A DNA stretch of 5,910 nt from Burkholderiales bacterium (GTDB lineage Bacteria > Pseudomonadota > Gammaproteobacteria > Burkholderiales > CAIKXV01). The translations under genes and the position numbers were made by a program. Positions 1 to 5,263 of the stretch are shown here, one piece after another. The stretch is taken from contig JAIENF010000443.1 of NCBI GenBank assembly GCA_019751575.1, positions 1-5,910 on the forward strand, given 5' to 3'. Each line of letters starts with the position of its first letter. The first letter of the stretch is position 1. The notes under the pieces are model-generated. The model did not search any database and was not told where the DNA came from. It worked only from the letters and a program-made list of their open reading frames with translations.

Positions 1-59
1 TCCATCACGACCGTGTTCTTGAGATAAGCGGCGCAGATCTGCTCGCCAAGCTCGCGCGT
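1..59 (-). other. Non-MutL-like tail joined in frame to mutL
   Basis: Codons 267-285 of the mutL frame read TRELGEQICAAYLKNTVVM. In MutL proteins the block DAQY is followed almost at once by a strongly conserved F-(F/Y)-V-N-G-R-x-V-R-D segment. None of the three minus-strand frames of this stretch gives that block, so a simple frameshift does not explain it. The stretch itself looks like good protein sequence (an amphipathic helix followed by a short hydrophobic strand), so it may belong to another coding sequence fused here by rearrangement or by an assembly chimera. I do not recognise the family from so few residues. The alternative is a genuinely divergent MutL. Confidence 0.55.
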
Positions 60-857
60 GTACTGCGCGTCGCGCGACGCGCGCGAGTACGCCGGCTGTG
101 CGATCGCGCCGCTCAGCGACAGTTGCGCCGTGCGCTCCTCGATCGGGATCGCCGCGTCCGCGAAGTCGCTGCCGAGCAGCGCCACGATGCGTTCGGCTCG
201 GCCCTGGGGCGCCAGCCGGAGCATCGGCTTGCCGTTGTGCGTCAGGCGGAAGCCGACCCCGGGATGGGCCAGCGCGATGCGGTGCACCGCCTCCTCGCAA
301 TGCGCGTATTCGGTCTGCTCGGACTTCAGGAAACGCTTGCGGGCCGGCGTGTTGAAGAACAGGTCGAGCGCCTCGATGCGCGTACCCGGTGCGATCGCTG
401 CCGGGCCGACCTGGGCGCCTGCGTCGCTGCCCGCCCCGGTCGCGCCCATGTGCCCGATGCGCCAGCCGTGGCGTGCATCCGCCGTGCGGCTGGCGAGCGT
501 CAGGTCGGCCACCGACGCGATCGAGGCGAGCGCCTCGCCGCGGAACCCCAGGCTGGCGACCGATTCGAGGTCTTCGAGGACGGCGATCTTGCTGGTGGCG
601 TGCCTGGTCAGCGCGAGCGCCAGGTCGTCCTTCTCGATGCCGTGGCCGTTGTCGATCACGGCGATCCGGCGGGTGCCGCCGGCGTCGAGTTCGATCGCCA
701 GATCGGTGGCACCGGCGTCGATGGCGTTCTCGAGCAGTTCCTTCAGCGCCGACGCCGGCCGCTCGATGACTTCGCCGGCGGCGATCTGGCTGATCAGGAG
801 ATCGGGCAGCGCGTGGATGCGTACCGCGGGTCGTCCCGCTGGATCCGTTGGGGCCAT
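1..857 (-). CDS. mutL: DNA mismatch repair protein MutL, N-terminal ATPase part, cut by the window edge
   Basis: MutL links mismatch recognition by MutS to strand incision and unwinding in the cytoplasm. It is a GHKL-family ATPase. The 285 visible codons start MAPTDPAGRPAVRIHALPD. The GHKL motifs appear in order: the helix with catalytic Glu in KELLENAIDAGAT (residues 39-51), DNGHGI (69-74), TRHATSKI (84-91), GFRGEAL (104-110) and DLFFNTPARKRFL (165-177). The second domain (about 210-266) reaches SRDAQY. The start is fixed by an in-frame TAA at 867-869 just upstream; no Shine-Dalgarno sequence precedes the ATG. MutL proteins usually run about 600 residues, so over half is missing. Oddly, from residue 267 the sequence no longer follows MutL: the expected F-V-N-G-R-x-V-R-D block is absent (see the separate entry). 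The gene is divergent from pntAA. Identity of residues 1-266 is very secure; whether the gene is intact beyond that is doubtful. Confidence 0.95.
   Translation of the reverse strand, partial: MAPTDPAGRPAVRIHALPDLLISQIAAGEVIERPASALKELLENAIDAGATDLAIELDAGGTRRIAVIDNGHGIEKDDLALALTRHATSKIAVLEDLESVASLGFRGEALASIASVADLTLASRTADARHGWRIGHMGATGAGSDAGAQVGPAAIAPGTRIEALDLFFNTPARKRFLKSEQTEYAHCEEAVHRIALAHPGVGFRLTHNGKPMLRLAPQGRAERIVALLGSDFADAAIPIEERTAQLSLSGAIAQPAYSRASRDAQYTRELGEQICAAYLKNTVVM
65..82. repeat. Perfect 18-bp palindrome beside the mutL break
   Basis: GCGCGTCGCGCGACGCGC equals its own reverse complement. It lies within mutL codons 260-265, a few bases from where MutL similarity stops (position 59). 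GTAC flanks it on both sides (60-63 and 87-90), so the hairpin could extend across unpaired bases. In DNA this rich in CG such palindromes arise by chance, so function is not claimed. Confidence 0.6.
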
Positions 858-865
858 GGGAGCGG

Positions 866-871
866 ATTATA
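866..871 (-). promoter_or_regulatory. Candidate -10 element for mutL, implying a leaderless or nearly leaderless mRNA
   Basis: The minus strand reads a perfect TATAAT here in an otherwise very GC-rich region. Only eight bases separate it from the mutL ATG (855-857). With usual -10 to start-site spacing, transcription would begin at about 857-860, giving a 5' leader of zero to three bases. No Shine-Dalgarno-like purine run precedes the ATG, which fits. No good -35 hexamer is visible at 16-18 bases spacing (the best is CGCGGA), and there is no TG extension. Confidence 0.45.
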
Positions 872-890
872 GGGGCGGTGAGGGTGCATC

Positions 891-910
891 CGCGGCGCGG
901 CGGCGCCGCG
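891..910. repeat. GC-only inverted repeat between the divergent -10 elements
   Basis: CGCGGCG (891-897) pairs with CGCCGCG (904-910) around a six-base loop. A 10-bp palindrome, GCGGCGCCGC, sits at 900-909. The repeat lies between the two divergent -10 hexamers, where an operator could be. The low-complexity CG composition makes chance equally likely. Confidence 0.3.
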
Positions 911-948
911 TTCAGCGAGGAAGGTCTCGCCTGCGCGCCGGTTTTGCA

Positions 949-954
949 TATAAT
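949..954 (+). promoter_or_regulatory. Candidate -10 element for the pnt operon
   Basis: A perfect TATAAT sits in TTTTGCATATAATCG, the most AT-rich stretch of the intergenic region, 80 bases before the pntAA ATG. A start site would fall near 961, giving a leader of roughly 75 bases. No clear -35 hexamer is seen at 17 bases upstream. An upstream TG (945-946) sits one base too far away for a classical extended -10. It is the best promoter candidate for the operon. Confidence 0.5.
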
Positions 955-965
955 CGCAGGCTTTT

Positions 966-981
966 TGGCCGGGATCGGCCA
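966..981 (+). promoter_or_regulatory. Hairpin at the predicted 5' end of the pnt leader RNA
   Basis: TGGCCG (966-971) and CGGCCA (976-981) form a perfect 6-bp stem with a GGAT loop, preceded by five T residues (962-966). It lies within a few bases of the predicted transcription start of pntAA. The T run comes before the stem on the plus strand, so it is not a plus-strand intrinsic terminator; read from the minus strand the run is A, so it is not one there either. A role in stabilising the 5' end, or as a palindromic protein site, is possible but unproven. Confidence 0.35.
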
Positions 982-1020
982 CCACCACCACTTCCGGCTG
1001 GCGTGGAGCCTCGTGTGAAC

Positions 1021-1025
1021 AGGGA
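1021..1025 (+). promoter_or_regulatory. Ribosome binding site of pntAA
   Basis: AGGGA lies nine bases before the ATG at 1035. It is a moderate Shine-Dalgarno match and supports that start. Confidence 0.6.
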
Positions 1026-1034
1026 CCTCTCGAA

Positions 1035-2165
1035 ATGAAGATCGGCATTCCCACTGAAGTTCGACCCGGCGAGACGCGGGTCGCGGCGACCCCCGAGACG
1101 GTGAAGAAGTACTGCGCAGGCGGGCAGAACGCGGTGTTCGTCCAGTCCGGCGCCGGTGCCGGCGCCAACTTCCCGGATGCCGACTACACCGCCGCGGGCG
1201 CGACCATCGTGGCCGACGCCGCTTCGGTCTACGGCCAGTCCGAACTCGTCCTGAAGGTGCGCAGCCCGCTGCCCGAGGAAGTGTCGGCGATGAAGGCGGG
1301 CACCGTGCTGATCGGCCTGCTGTCGCCCTACGACGCCGCCGGCATCGAGGCGCTGGCGAAGCAGGGCCTGACCGCGTTCGCGATGGAACTGCTGCCGCGC
1401 ACCTCGCGCGCGCAGTCGATGGACGTGCTGTCCTCGCAGGCGAACATCGCCGGCTACAAGGCGGTGGTGCTGGGCGCCGACGCCTACGGCCGGATCATGC
1501 CGATGCTGATGACCGCGGCGGGCACGCTGAAGGCCGCGCGCGTGGTGGTCCTCGGCGCTGGCGTCGCCGGCCTGCAGGCGATCGCCACCGCCAAGCGCCT
1601 GGGCGCCGTGATCGAGGCCTCGGACGTGCGCCCCGCGGTGAAGGAGCAGATCGAATCGCTCGGCGCCAAGTTCATCGACGTGCCCTACGAGACGGACGAA
1701 GAGCGCGAGATCGCGCAGGGCGTCGGCGGCTATGCACGGCCGATGCCGGCGTCGTGGATGACGCGCCAGGCGGCCGAGGTCGCCAAGCGCATCGCACTGG
1801 CCGACATCGTGATCACCACCGCCCTGATCCCGGGCCGCAAGGCGCCGGTGCTGGTCACCGAGGCGATGGTGAAGTCGATGAAGCCGGGTTCGGTGATCGT
1901 CGACATGGCGGTCGAGCAGGGTGGCAACGTCGAGGGCTCGAAGGCAGGCGCGACGGTGGTGTCGCACGGCGTGAAGCTGGTCGGCGAGACCAACATCCCC
2001 GCGCTGGTGCCGACCGACTCCAGCGCGCTGTATGCGCGCAACCTGATGACCTTCCTCGCGCTGATGCTCGACAACAAGACCGGCCAGTTCAATCTCAACC
2101 GCGAAGACGACCTCGTCGCCGGCACCCTGGTGTGCCACGGCGGCGAACTCGCCCGCAAGCAATAA
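1035..2165 (+). CDS. pntAA: NAD(P) transhydrogenase subunit alpha part 1 (NAD(H)-binding domain I)
   Basis: This is the soluble peripheral subunit of proton-translocating transhydrogenase. It binds NAD(H) and exchanges hydride with NADP(H) held by PntB on the cytoplasmic face. It has 376 residues and no membrane segment, the size expected when the alpha subunit is split as in Rhodospirillum rubrum. Visible family marks are the N-terminal MKIGIPTEVRPGETRVAATP, the signature RTSRAQSMDVLSSQANIAGY (122-141), the Rossmann turn GAGVAG (174-179), and ASDVRPAVKEQ with the ribose-binding Asp at 197. Allowing an offset of five, R122, Q127, D130, S133 and D197 match the R. rubrum NAD-site residues R127, Q132, D135, S138 and D202 as I recall them. 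The mobile loop after G231 keeps a Tyr (233). The C-terminal signature is DMAVEQGGNVEGS (290-302). Alanine dehydrogenase is related, but the neighbours settle the call. It is first in the operon, 20 bases before pntAB. Confidence 0.97.
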   Translation: MKIGIPTEVRPGETRVAATPETVKKYCAGGQNAVFVQSGAGAGANFPDADYTAAGATIVADAASVYGQSELVLKVRSPLPEEVSAMKAGTVLIGLLSPYDAAGIEALAKQGLTAFAMELLPRTSRAQSMDVLSSQANIAGYKAVVLGADAYGRIMPMLMTAAGTLKAARVVVLGAGVAGLQAIATAKRLGAVIEASDVRPAVKEQIESLGAKFIDVPYETDEEREIAQGVGGYARPMPASWMTRQAAEVAKRIALADIVITTALIPGRKAPVLVTEAMVKSMKPGSVIVDMAVEQGGNVEGSKAGATVVSHGVKLVGETNIPALVPTDSSALYARNLMTFLALMLDNKTGQFNLNREDDLVAGTLVCHGGELARKQ

Positions 2166-2173
2166 CCTCGACC

Positions 2174-2178
2174 GAGAG
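2174..2178 (+). promoter_or_regulatory. Ribosome binding site of pntAB
   Basis: GAGAG lies seven bases before the ATG at 2186. It decides this start, because the frame stays open far upstream inside pntAA and would otherwise suggest a much longer protein. Confidence 0.5.
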
Positions 2179-2185
2179 CGCAGCC

Positions 2186-2503
2186 ATGGAACTCGTTGAC
2201 CCGACCGTCACAAACCTGATCATCTTCGTGCTCGCCATCTACGTCGGCTACCACGTCGTGTGGAACGTGACCCCCGCGCTGCACACGCCGCTGATGGCGG
2301 TGACCAACGCCATCTCGGCGATCGTCATCGTCGGCGCGATGCTGGCGGCCGCGCTGACCGAGACGCCGCTGGGCAAGACGATGGGCGTGCTCGCCGTCGC
2401 GCTGGCGGCGGTGAACGTGTTCGGCGGCTTCCTGGTCACGCGCCGGATGCTCGAGATGTTCAAGAAGAAAGAACCGAAGAAAGCCGCGGGAGACCACGCA
2501 TGA
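2186..2503 (+). CDS. pntAB: NAD(P) transhydrogenase subunit alpha part 2 (small membrane subunit)
   Basis: This 105-residue integral membrane protein supplies the alpha-side helices of the proton channel (domain II) and partners PntB. Three hydrophobic segments are visible: about residues 10-29 (LIIFVLAIYVGYHVVWNV), 38-57 and 66-84. Conserved family features include the VWNVTPALHTPLM stretch (26-37), the NAISAIVIVGA helix and the FGGFLVTRRML motif (79-89). The C-terminus is a Lys-rich cytoplasmic tail (FKKKEPKKA). The length and helix count fit the split-alpha arrangement, in which these helices are a separate gene rather than fused to PntAA. The frame is open well upstream of position 2186, but that extension is only the shadow of pntAA; the ATG at 2186 gives the family N-terminus. 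The stop codon overlaps the start of pntB in ATGA, which indicates translational coupling. Confidence 0.95.
   Translation: MELVDPTVTNLIIFVLAIYVGYHVVWNVTPALHTPLMAVTNAISAIVIVGAMLAAALTETPLGKTMGVLAVALAAVNVFGGFLVTRRMLEMFKKKEPKKAAGDHA
2488..2493 (+). promoter_or_regulatory. Ribosome binding site of pntB
   Basis: GGGAGA lies six bases before the ATG at 2500, against 12 before the next in-frame ATG at 2506. It therefore favours the start that overlaps the pntAB stop. The site is inside the end of the pntAB coding sequence. Confidence 0.55.
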
Positions 2504-3924
2504 GCATGAACCTGGTCGTCCTCCTGTACCTGATCGCCTCGGTCTGCTTCATCCAGGCGCTGAAGGGCCTGTCCCATCCGACCACCTCCCGGCTGGGCAA
2601 CCTGTTCGGCATGATCGGCATGGCCATCGCGGCGCTGACCACGGTCGGCCTGATCTACAAGCTCGCCGGAGAGTCCGCCACCACCGGCATGATGTACGTG
2701 CTCGGCGGCGTCGCGGTCGGCGGCACGCTGGGCGCGGTGATGGCCAACCGCGTCGAGATGACGAAGATGCCGGAACTGGTCGCGTTCATGCACTCGATGA
2801 TCGGCCTCGCGGCCGTGTTCATCGCGGTGGCGACCGTGGCCGAGCCCTGGGCGCTCGGGCTGGTGAACCGCGGCGAGCCGATCCCGATCGGCAACCGCAT
2901 CGAGCTGTTCATCGGCGCCTTCGTCGGTGCGATCACCTTCTCCGGTTCGGTCATCGCGTTCGGCAAGCTGGCCGGCAAGTACAAGTTCCGCCTGTTCCAG
3001 GGCGCGCCGGTCCAGTTCAAGGGCCAGCACATGCTGAACCTCGTGCTGGCGCTGGCAATGCTCGGCTTCGGCATCGCGTTCGTGGTGACCGAGCAGTGGC
3101 TGCCGTTCTGGGCGATGCTGGCCATCGCCTTCGTGCTCGGCGTGCTGATCATCATCCCGATCGGTGGCGCAGACATGCCGGTGGTGGTGTCGATGCTCAA
3201 CAGCTACTCGGGCTGGGCGGCCGCCGGCATCGGCTTCTCGCTGAACAACCCGATGCTGATCATCGCCGGATCGCTGGTCGGATCGAGCGGTGCGATCCTG
3301 TCGTACATCATGTGCAAGGCGATGAACCGGTCGTTCTTCAACGTGATCCTGGGCGGATTCGGCCAGGAAGGCGGCGCCACTGCCGCCTCCGCCGAGCAGC
3401 GCTCGGTGAAGAGCGGCAGCGCCGACGACGTCGCGTTCATGCTGTCCAACGCCGACTCCGTGATCATCGTCCCGGGCTACGGCCTGGCGGTGGCGCGCGC
3501 GCAGCATGCGGTCAAGGAGATGGCGCACAAGCTGCAGGCCAAGGGCATCCAGGTGCGCTATGCGATCCACCCGGTCGCCGGCCGCATGCCCGGCCACATG
3601 AACGTGCTGCTGGCCGAAGCCGAGGTGCCGTACGACCAGGTGGTCGAGATGGAGGACATCAACAGCGACTTCGGGCAGACCGACGTGGTGATGGTGCTGG
3701 GCGCCAACGACGTGGTGAACCCGGCCGCGCTGGTCAAGGGCACGCCGATCTACGGCATGCCCATCCTCGATGCCTACAAGGCGCGCACGATCATCGTGAA
3801 CAAGCGTTCGATGGCCGCGGGTTACGCGGGCCTGGACAACGAACTGTTCTACATGGACAAGACGATGATGGTGTTCGGCGATGCGAAGAAGGTCGTCGAG
3901 GACATCGTCAAGGCGATCGAGTAG
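2500..3924 (+). CDS. pntB: NAD(P) transhydrogenase subunit beta (membrane domain II plus NADP(H)-binding domain III)
   Basis: PntB couples proton passage across the inner membrane to hydride transfer onto NADP+. The 474-residue protein has about nine membrane helices in residues 4-272, then a soluble NADP(H) domain (about 300-474). Channel residues are kept: His98 in the PELVAFMHSMIGLAAVF region corresponds to E. coli beta-His91, and GGADMPVVVSMLNSYSGW (222-239) holds Asp225 and Asn234, matching E. coli Asp213 and Asn222. Domain III shows GYGLAVARAQ (326-335), GRMPGHMNVLLAEA (361-374), GANDVVNPAA (401-410) and the NADP-phosphate motif KRSMAAGYAG (435-444). It is slightly longer than E. coli PntB; about five extra residues fall between His98 and Asp225, probably in the loop around 114-132 (AEPWALGLVNRGEPIP). 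It overlaps pntAB by four bases and ends 17 bases inside the convergent DUF2784 gene. All key residues that I can check are present, so the enzyme should be functional. Confidence 0.97.
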   Translation: MSMNLVVLLYLIASVCFIQALKGLSHPTTSRLGNLFGMIGMAIAALTTVGLIYKLAGESATTGMMYVLGGVAVGGTLGAVMANRVEMTKMPELVAFMHSMIGLAAVFIAVATVAEPWALGLVNRGEPIPIGNRIELFIGAFVGAITFSGSVIAFGKLAGKYKFRLFQGAPVQFKGQHMLNLVLALAMLGFGIAFVVTEQWLPFWAMLAIAFVLGVLIIIPIGGADMPVVVSMLNSYSGWAAAGIGFSLNNPMLIIAGSLVGSSGAILSYIMCKAMNRSFFNVILGGFGQEGGATAASAEQRSVKSGSADDVAFMLSNADSVIIVPGYGLAVARAQHAVKEMAHKLQAKGIQVRYAIHPVAGRMPGHMNVLLAEAEVPYDQVVEMEDINSDFGQTDVVMVLGANDVVNPAALVKGTPIYGMPILDAYKARTIIVNKRSMAAGYAGLDNELFYMDKTMMVFGDAKKVVEDIVKAIE

Positions 3925-4351
3925 CGTCTTCGCCCTCGGATGCGTGCGGGGCCGCCGTGCGTCGCCTGAACGGGCGCGGCGGCACCCGCCACATCGTCAG
4001 CGCCACGAGCAGCGCGAACGCGACGTAGATCGCGGTGAACGCGGCAGGCGGCAGGTCCCAGTAGAGCAACGCCGACAGGTGGCGTTCGATGAAGCCGCGC
4101 TCGGTCTGCACGCCGCGCAGCCGGTCCTCCCAGGTCGTCAGCGGACAGATGCGCCCGGCGACCGCCTGGATGGCGACATACGCGATCGCCGCGAGATGCG
4201 CGGCACGCAGCCACGGGTTGCGCACCCAGCGCCACCCGGCAGCCGCGCCGATCCAGGTCAGCAGCAGCCCGAGCACGATCGACACCGCGATCGCGGCATG
4301 GACCGCGAGCACGAGGTCGGCCAGCCACGGGCCTGCGCCGGTGCCTGCCAT
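3908..4351 (-). CDS. DUF2784-type small membrane protein
   Basis: A 147-residue protein of unknown function. Three hydrophobic segments are visible: about residues 11-36, 49-66 and 102-121. The pattern matches what I recall of the DUF2784 family: a short first helix, a second helix ending in GRICPLT (66-72) followed by WEDRLR (74-79), then GFIERHLSALLYWDLPP (86-102) leading into the last helix. The Cys-Pro-Leu-Thr turn after helix two is the most telling motif. The tail after residue 122 is Arg/Pro rich, then acidic, and probably cytoplasmic. No function is known to me. The ATG at 4349-4351 is the only sensible in-frame start, and no good Shine-Dalgarno site precedes it. The gene follows the sulfurtransferase after 31 bases, so it is probably cotranscribed. 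Its last 17 bases lie over the end of pntB on the other strand. Confidence 0.85.
   Translation of the reverse strand: MAGTGAGPWLADLVLAVHAAIAVSIVLGLLLTWIGAAAGWRWVRNPWLRAAHLAAIAYVAIQAVAGRICPLTTWEDRLRGVQTERGFIERHLSALLYWDLPPAAFTAIYVAFALLVALTMWRVPPRPFRRRTAAPHASEGEDATRSP
3951..3983. repeat. GC-rich inverted repeat at the convergent gene ends
   Basis: GCCGCCGTGC (3951-3960) pairs with GCGCGGCGGC (3974-3983), ten pairs including one G-U, around a 13-base loop. It begins 27 bases after the pntB stop codon and lies inside the coding end of the DUF2784 gene. No T run follows, so it is not a canonical intrinsic terminator. It could block 3' exonuclease or slow polymerase, but chance in GC-rich DNA is plausible. 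Confidence 0.3.
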
Positions 4352-4382
4352 CGAGGATCGGTGGCCCGGCGCGGGAACCCGA

Positions 4383-5249
4383 TCAGGCCGTGGGCGCCTT
4401 CACCGGGCGCGGCTCGACCGGGCGTGAAGGATCGGAACACCACTCGCTCCACGAGCCGGGGTAGAGGCGCGATCCCTTCAGGCCGGCGATCTCCATCGCC
4501 AGCAGGTTGTGGCATGCGGTCACGCCGGAGCCGCACTGATGCACGATCTGTTCGGGCGTGTGTCCGGCCATCAGGTCGATGAACTCCTTGCGCAGCGCAT
4601 TGGCCGGCTTGAACACCCCCGCGTTGTCGAGGTTCAGCTGGAACAGGCGGTTGCGCGCGCCGGGGATATGGCCACCGACGGGATCGATCGTCTCGTTCAT
4701 CCCCGCGAACCGCTCCGGCGTGCGTGCATCGACGATCAGCATGCCGGGCGAGCGCAGGTTTGCCAGCACGGTGGACGCATCGACCTTCAGCGCATCGCGC
4801 CGGCGCGGCGTGAAGGTGGTCGGTTCGAAACGCGGCGCCGCCTGCGTGAGCGGGCGGTTCTCGAGCTTCCATTTCGGCAGGCCGCCGTCGAGCACCGCCA
4901 CGGTGTCGTGGCCGAGCCAGCGCAGCATCCACCAGAGGCGCGCGGCATAGTAGCCACCGCTCGCGTCGTACGCGACGACCTGCTTGCGCACGTCGACGCC
5001 CTGCGTCCCCAGCCATTTCGAGAACTCGACCACGTCCGGCAGCGGGTGGCGTCCCGTAAGGCCGGTCTTCGGGCCGGACAGGTTCTCGTCGAGGTGGGCG
5101 AGGCGCGCACCCGGGATGTGGTCCGTCGCATAGGCCTTGCGGCCCGACTCGACATCCATCAGGTCGTGCCGGCAGTCGAACACGACGAGATCGGGATTGG
5201 ACAGGCTGGCGGCGAGTGCCTCGGTGCTGATCAGGGTGTGGTGGCTCAT
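4383..5249 (-). CDS. sseA: 3-mercaptopyruvate/thiosulfate sulfurtransferase, two rhodanese domains
   Basis: The enzyme moves a sulfane sulfur from a donor (3-mercaptopyruvate or thiosulfate) through a cysteine persulfide to cyanide or a thiol; it is probably cytoplasmic. The protein has 288 residues, normal for the two-domain family. The N-terminal inactive rhodanese domain (about 6-130) carries VVFDCRHDLMD, DHIPGARLAHLDENLSG and VVAYDASGGYYAARLWW, with Asp95 where a catalytic Cys would be. The C-terminal domain (about 155-275) carries GHIPGARN and the active loop CGSGVTAC with catalytic Cys239. The CGSGVT loop is the mercaptopyruvate type; bovine thiosulfate rhodanese has CRKGVT. The ending YPGSWSEWCSDPSRPV is typical. 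A second Cys (246) closes the loop. The start ATG at 5247-5249 gives the usual N-terminus; the open frame extends upstream only as a shadow of the transporter gene. No Shine-Dalgarno site is evident. A four-codon ORF (5246-5260, MTSR) ends in the ATGA that contains this start, which might aid coupling. There is no signal peptide. Confidence 0.93.
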   Translation of the reverse strand: MSHHTLISTEALAASLSNPDLVVFDCRHDLMDVESGRKAYATDHIPGARLAHLDENLSGPKTGLTGRHPLPDVVEFSKWLGTQGVDVRKQVVAYDASGGYYAARLWWMLRWLGHDTVAVLDGGLPKWKLENRPLTQAAPRFEPTTFTPRRRDALKVDASTVLANLRSPGMLIVDARTPERFAGMNETIDPVGGHIPGARNRLFQLNLDNAGVFKPANALRKEFIDLMAGHTPEQIVHQCGSGVTACHNLLAMEIAGLKGSRLYPGSWSEWCSDPSRPVEPRPVKAPTA

Positions 5250-5263
5250 CGGGATGTCATCGT

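Noticed and set aside
1..60. Simple frameshift explaining the loss of MutL similarity
   Set aside because: Translating the other two minus-strand frames gives no F-V-N-G-R-x-V-R-D block; one meets a stop and the other is an Arg-rich shadow.
966..981. Intrinsic terminator with stem and T run
   Set aside because: The T run precedes the stem on the plus strand and becomes an A run on the minus strand, so neither direction gives stem followed by U residues.
58..1038. Plus-strand open frame of 326 codons across mutL and the intergenic region
   Set aside because: It is the antisense of clear MutL motifs, with Ser/Arg/Ala-rich low-quality sequence and no family match. It also reads through the probable pnt promoter.
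912..2162. Long minus-strand open frame of 416 codons opposite pntAA
   Set aside because: It is rich in Arg, His, Gly, Asp and Gln with no recognisable domain and lies exactly opposite a fully conserved pntAA. Such antisense frames are common in GC-rich genomes, where G/C-ending codons suppress stops on the other strand.
2248..3597. Long minus-strand open frame of 449 codons opposite pntAB and pntB
   Set aside because: It has the same His/Asp/Arg/Gln-rich shadow composition, no domain, and overlaps two clear genes completely.
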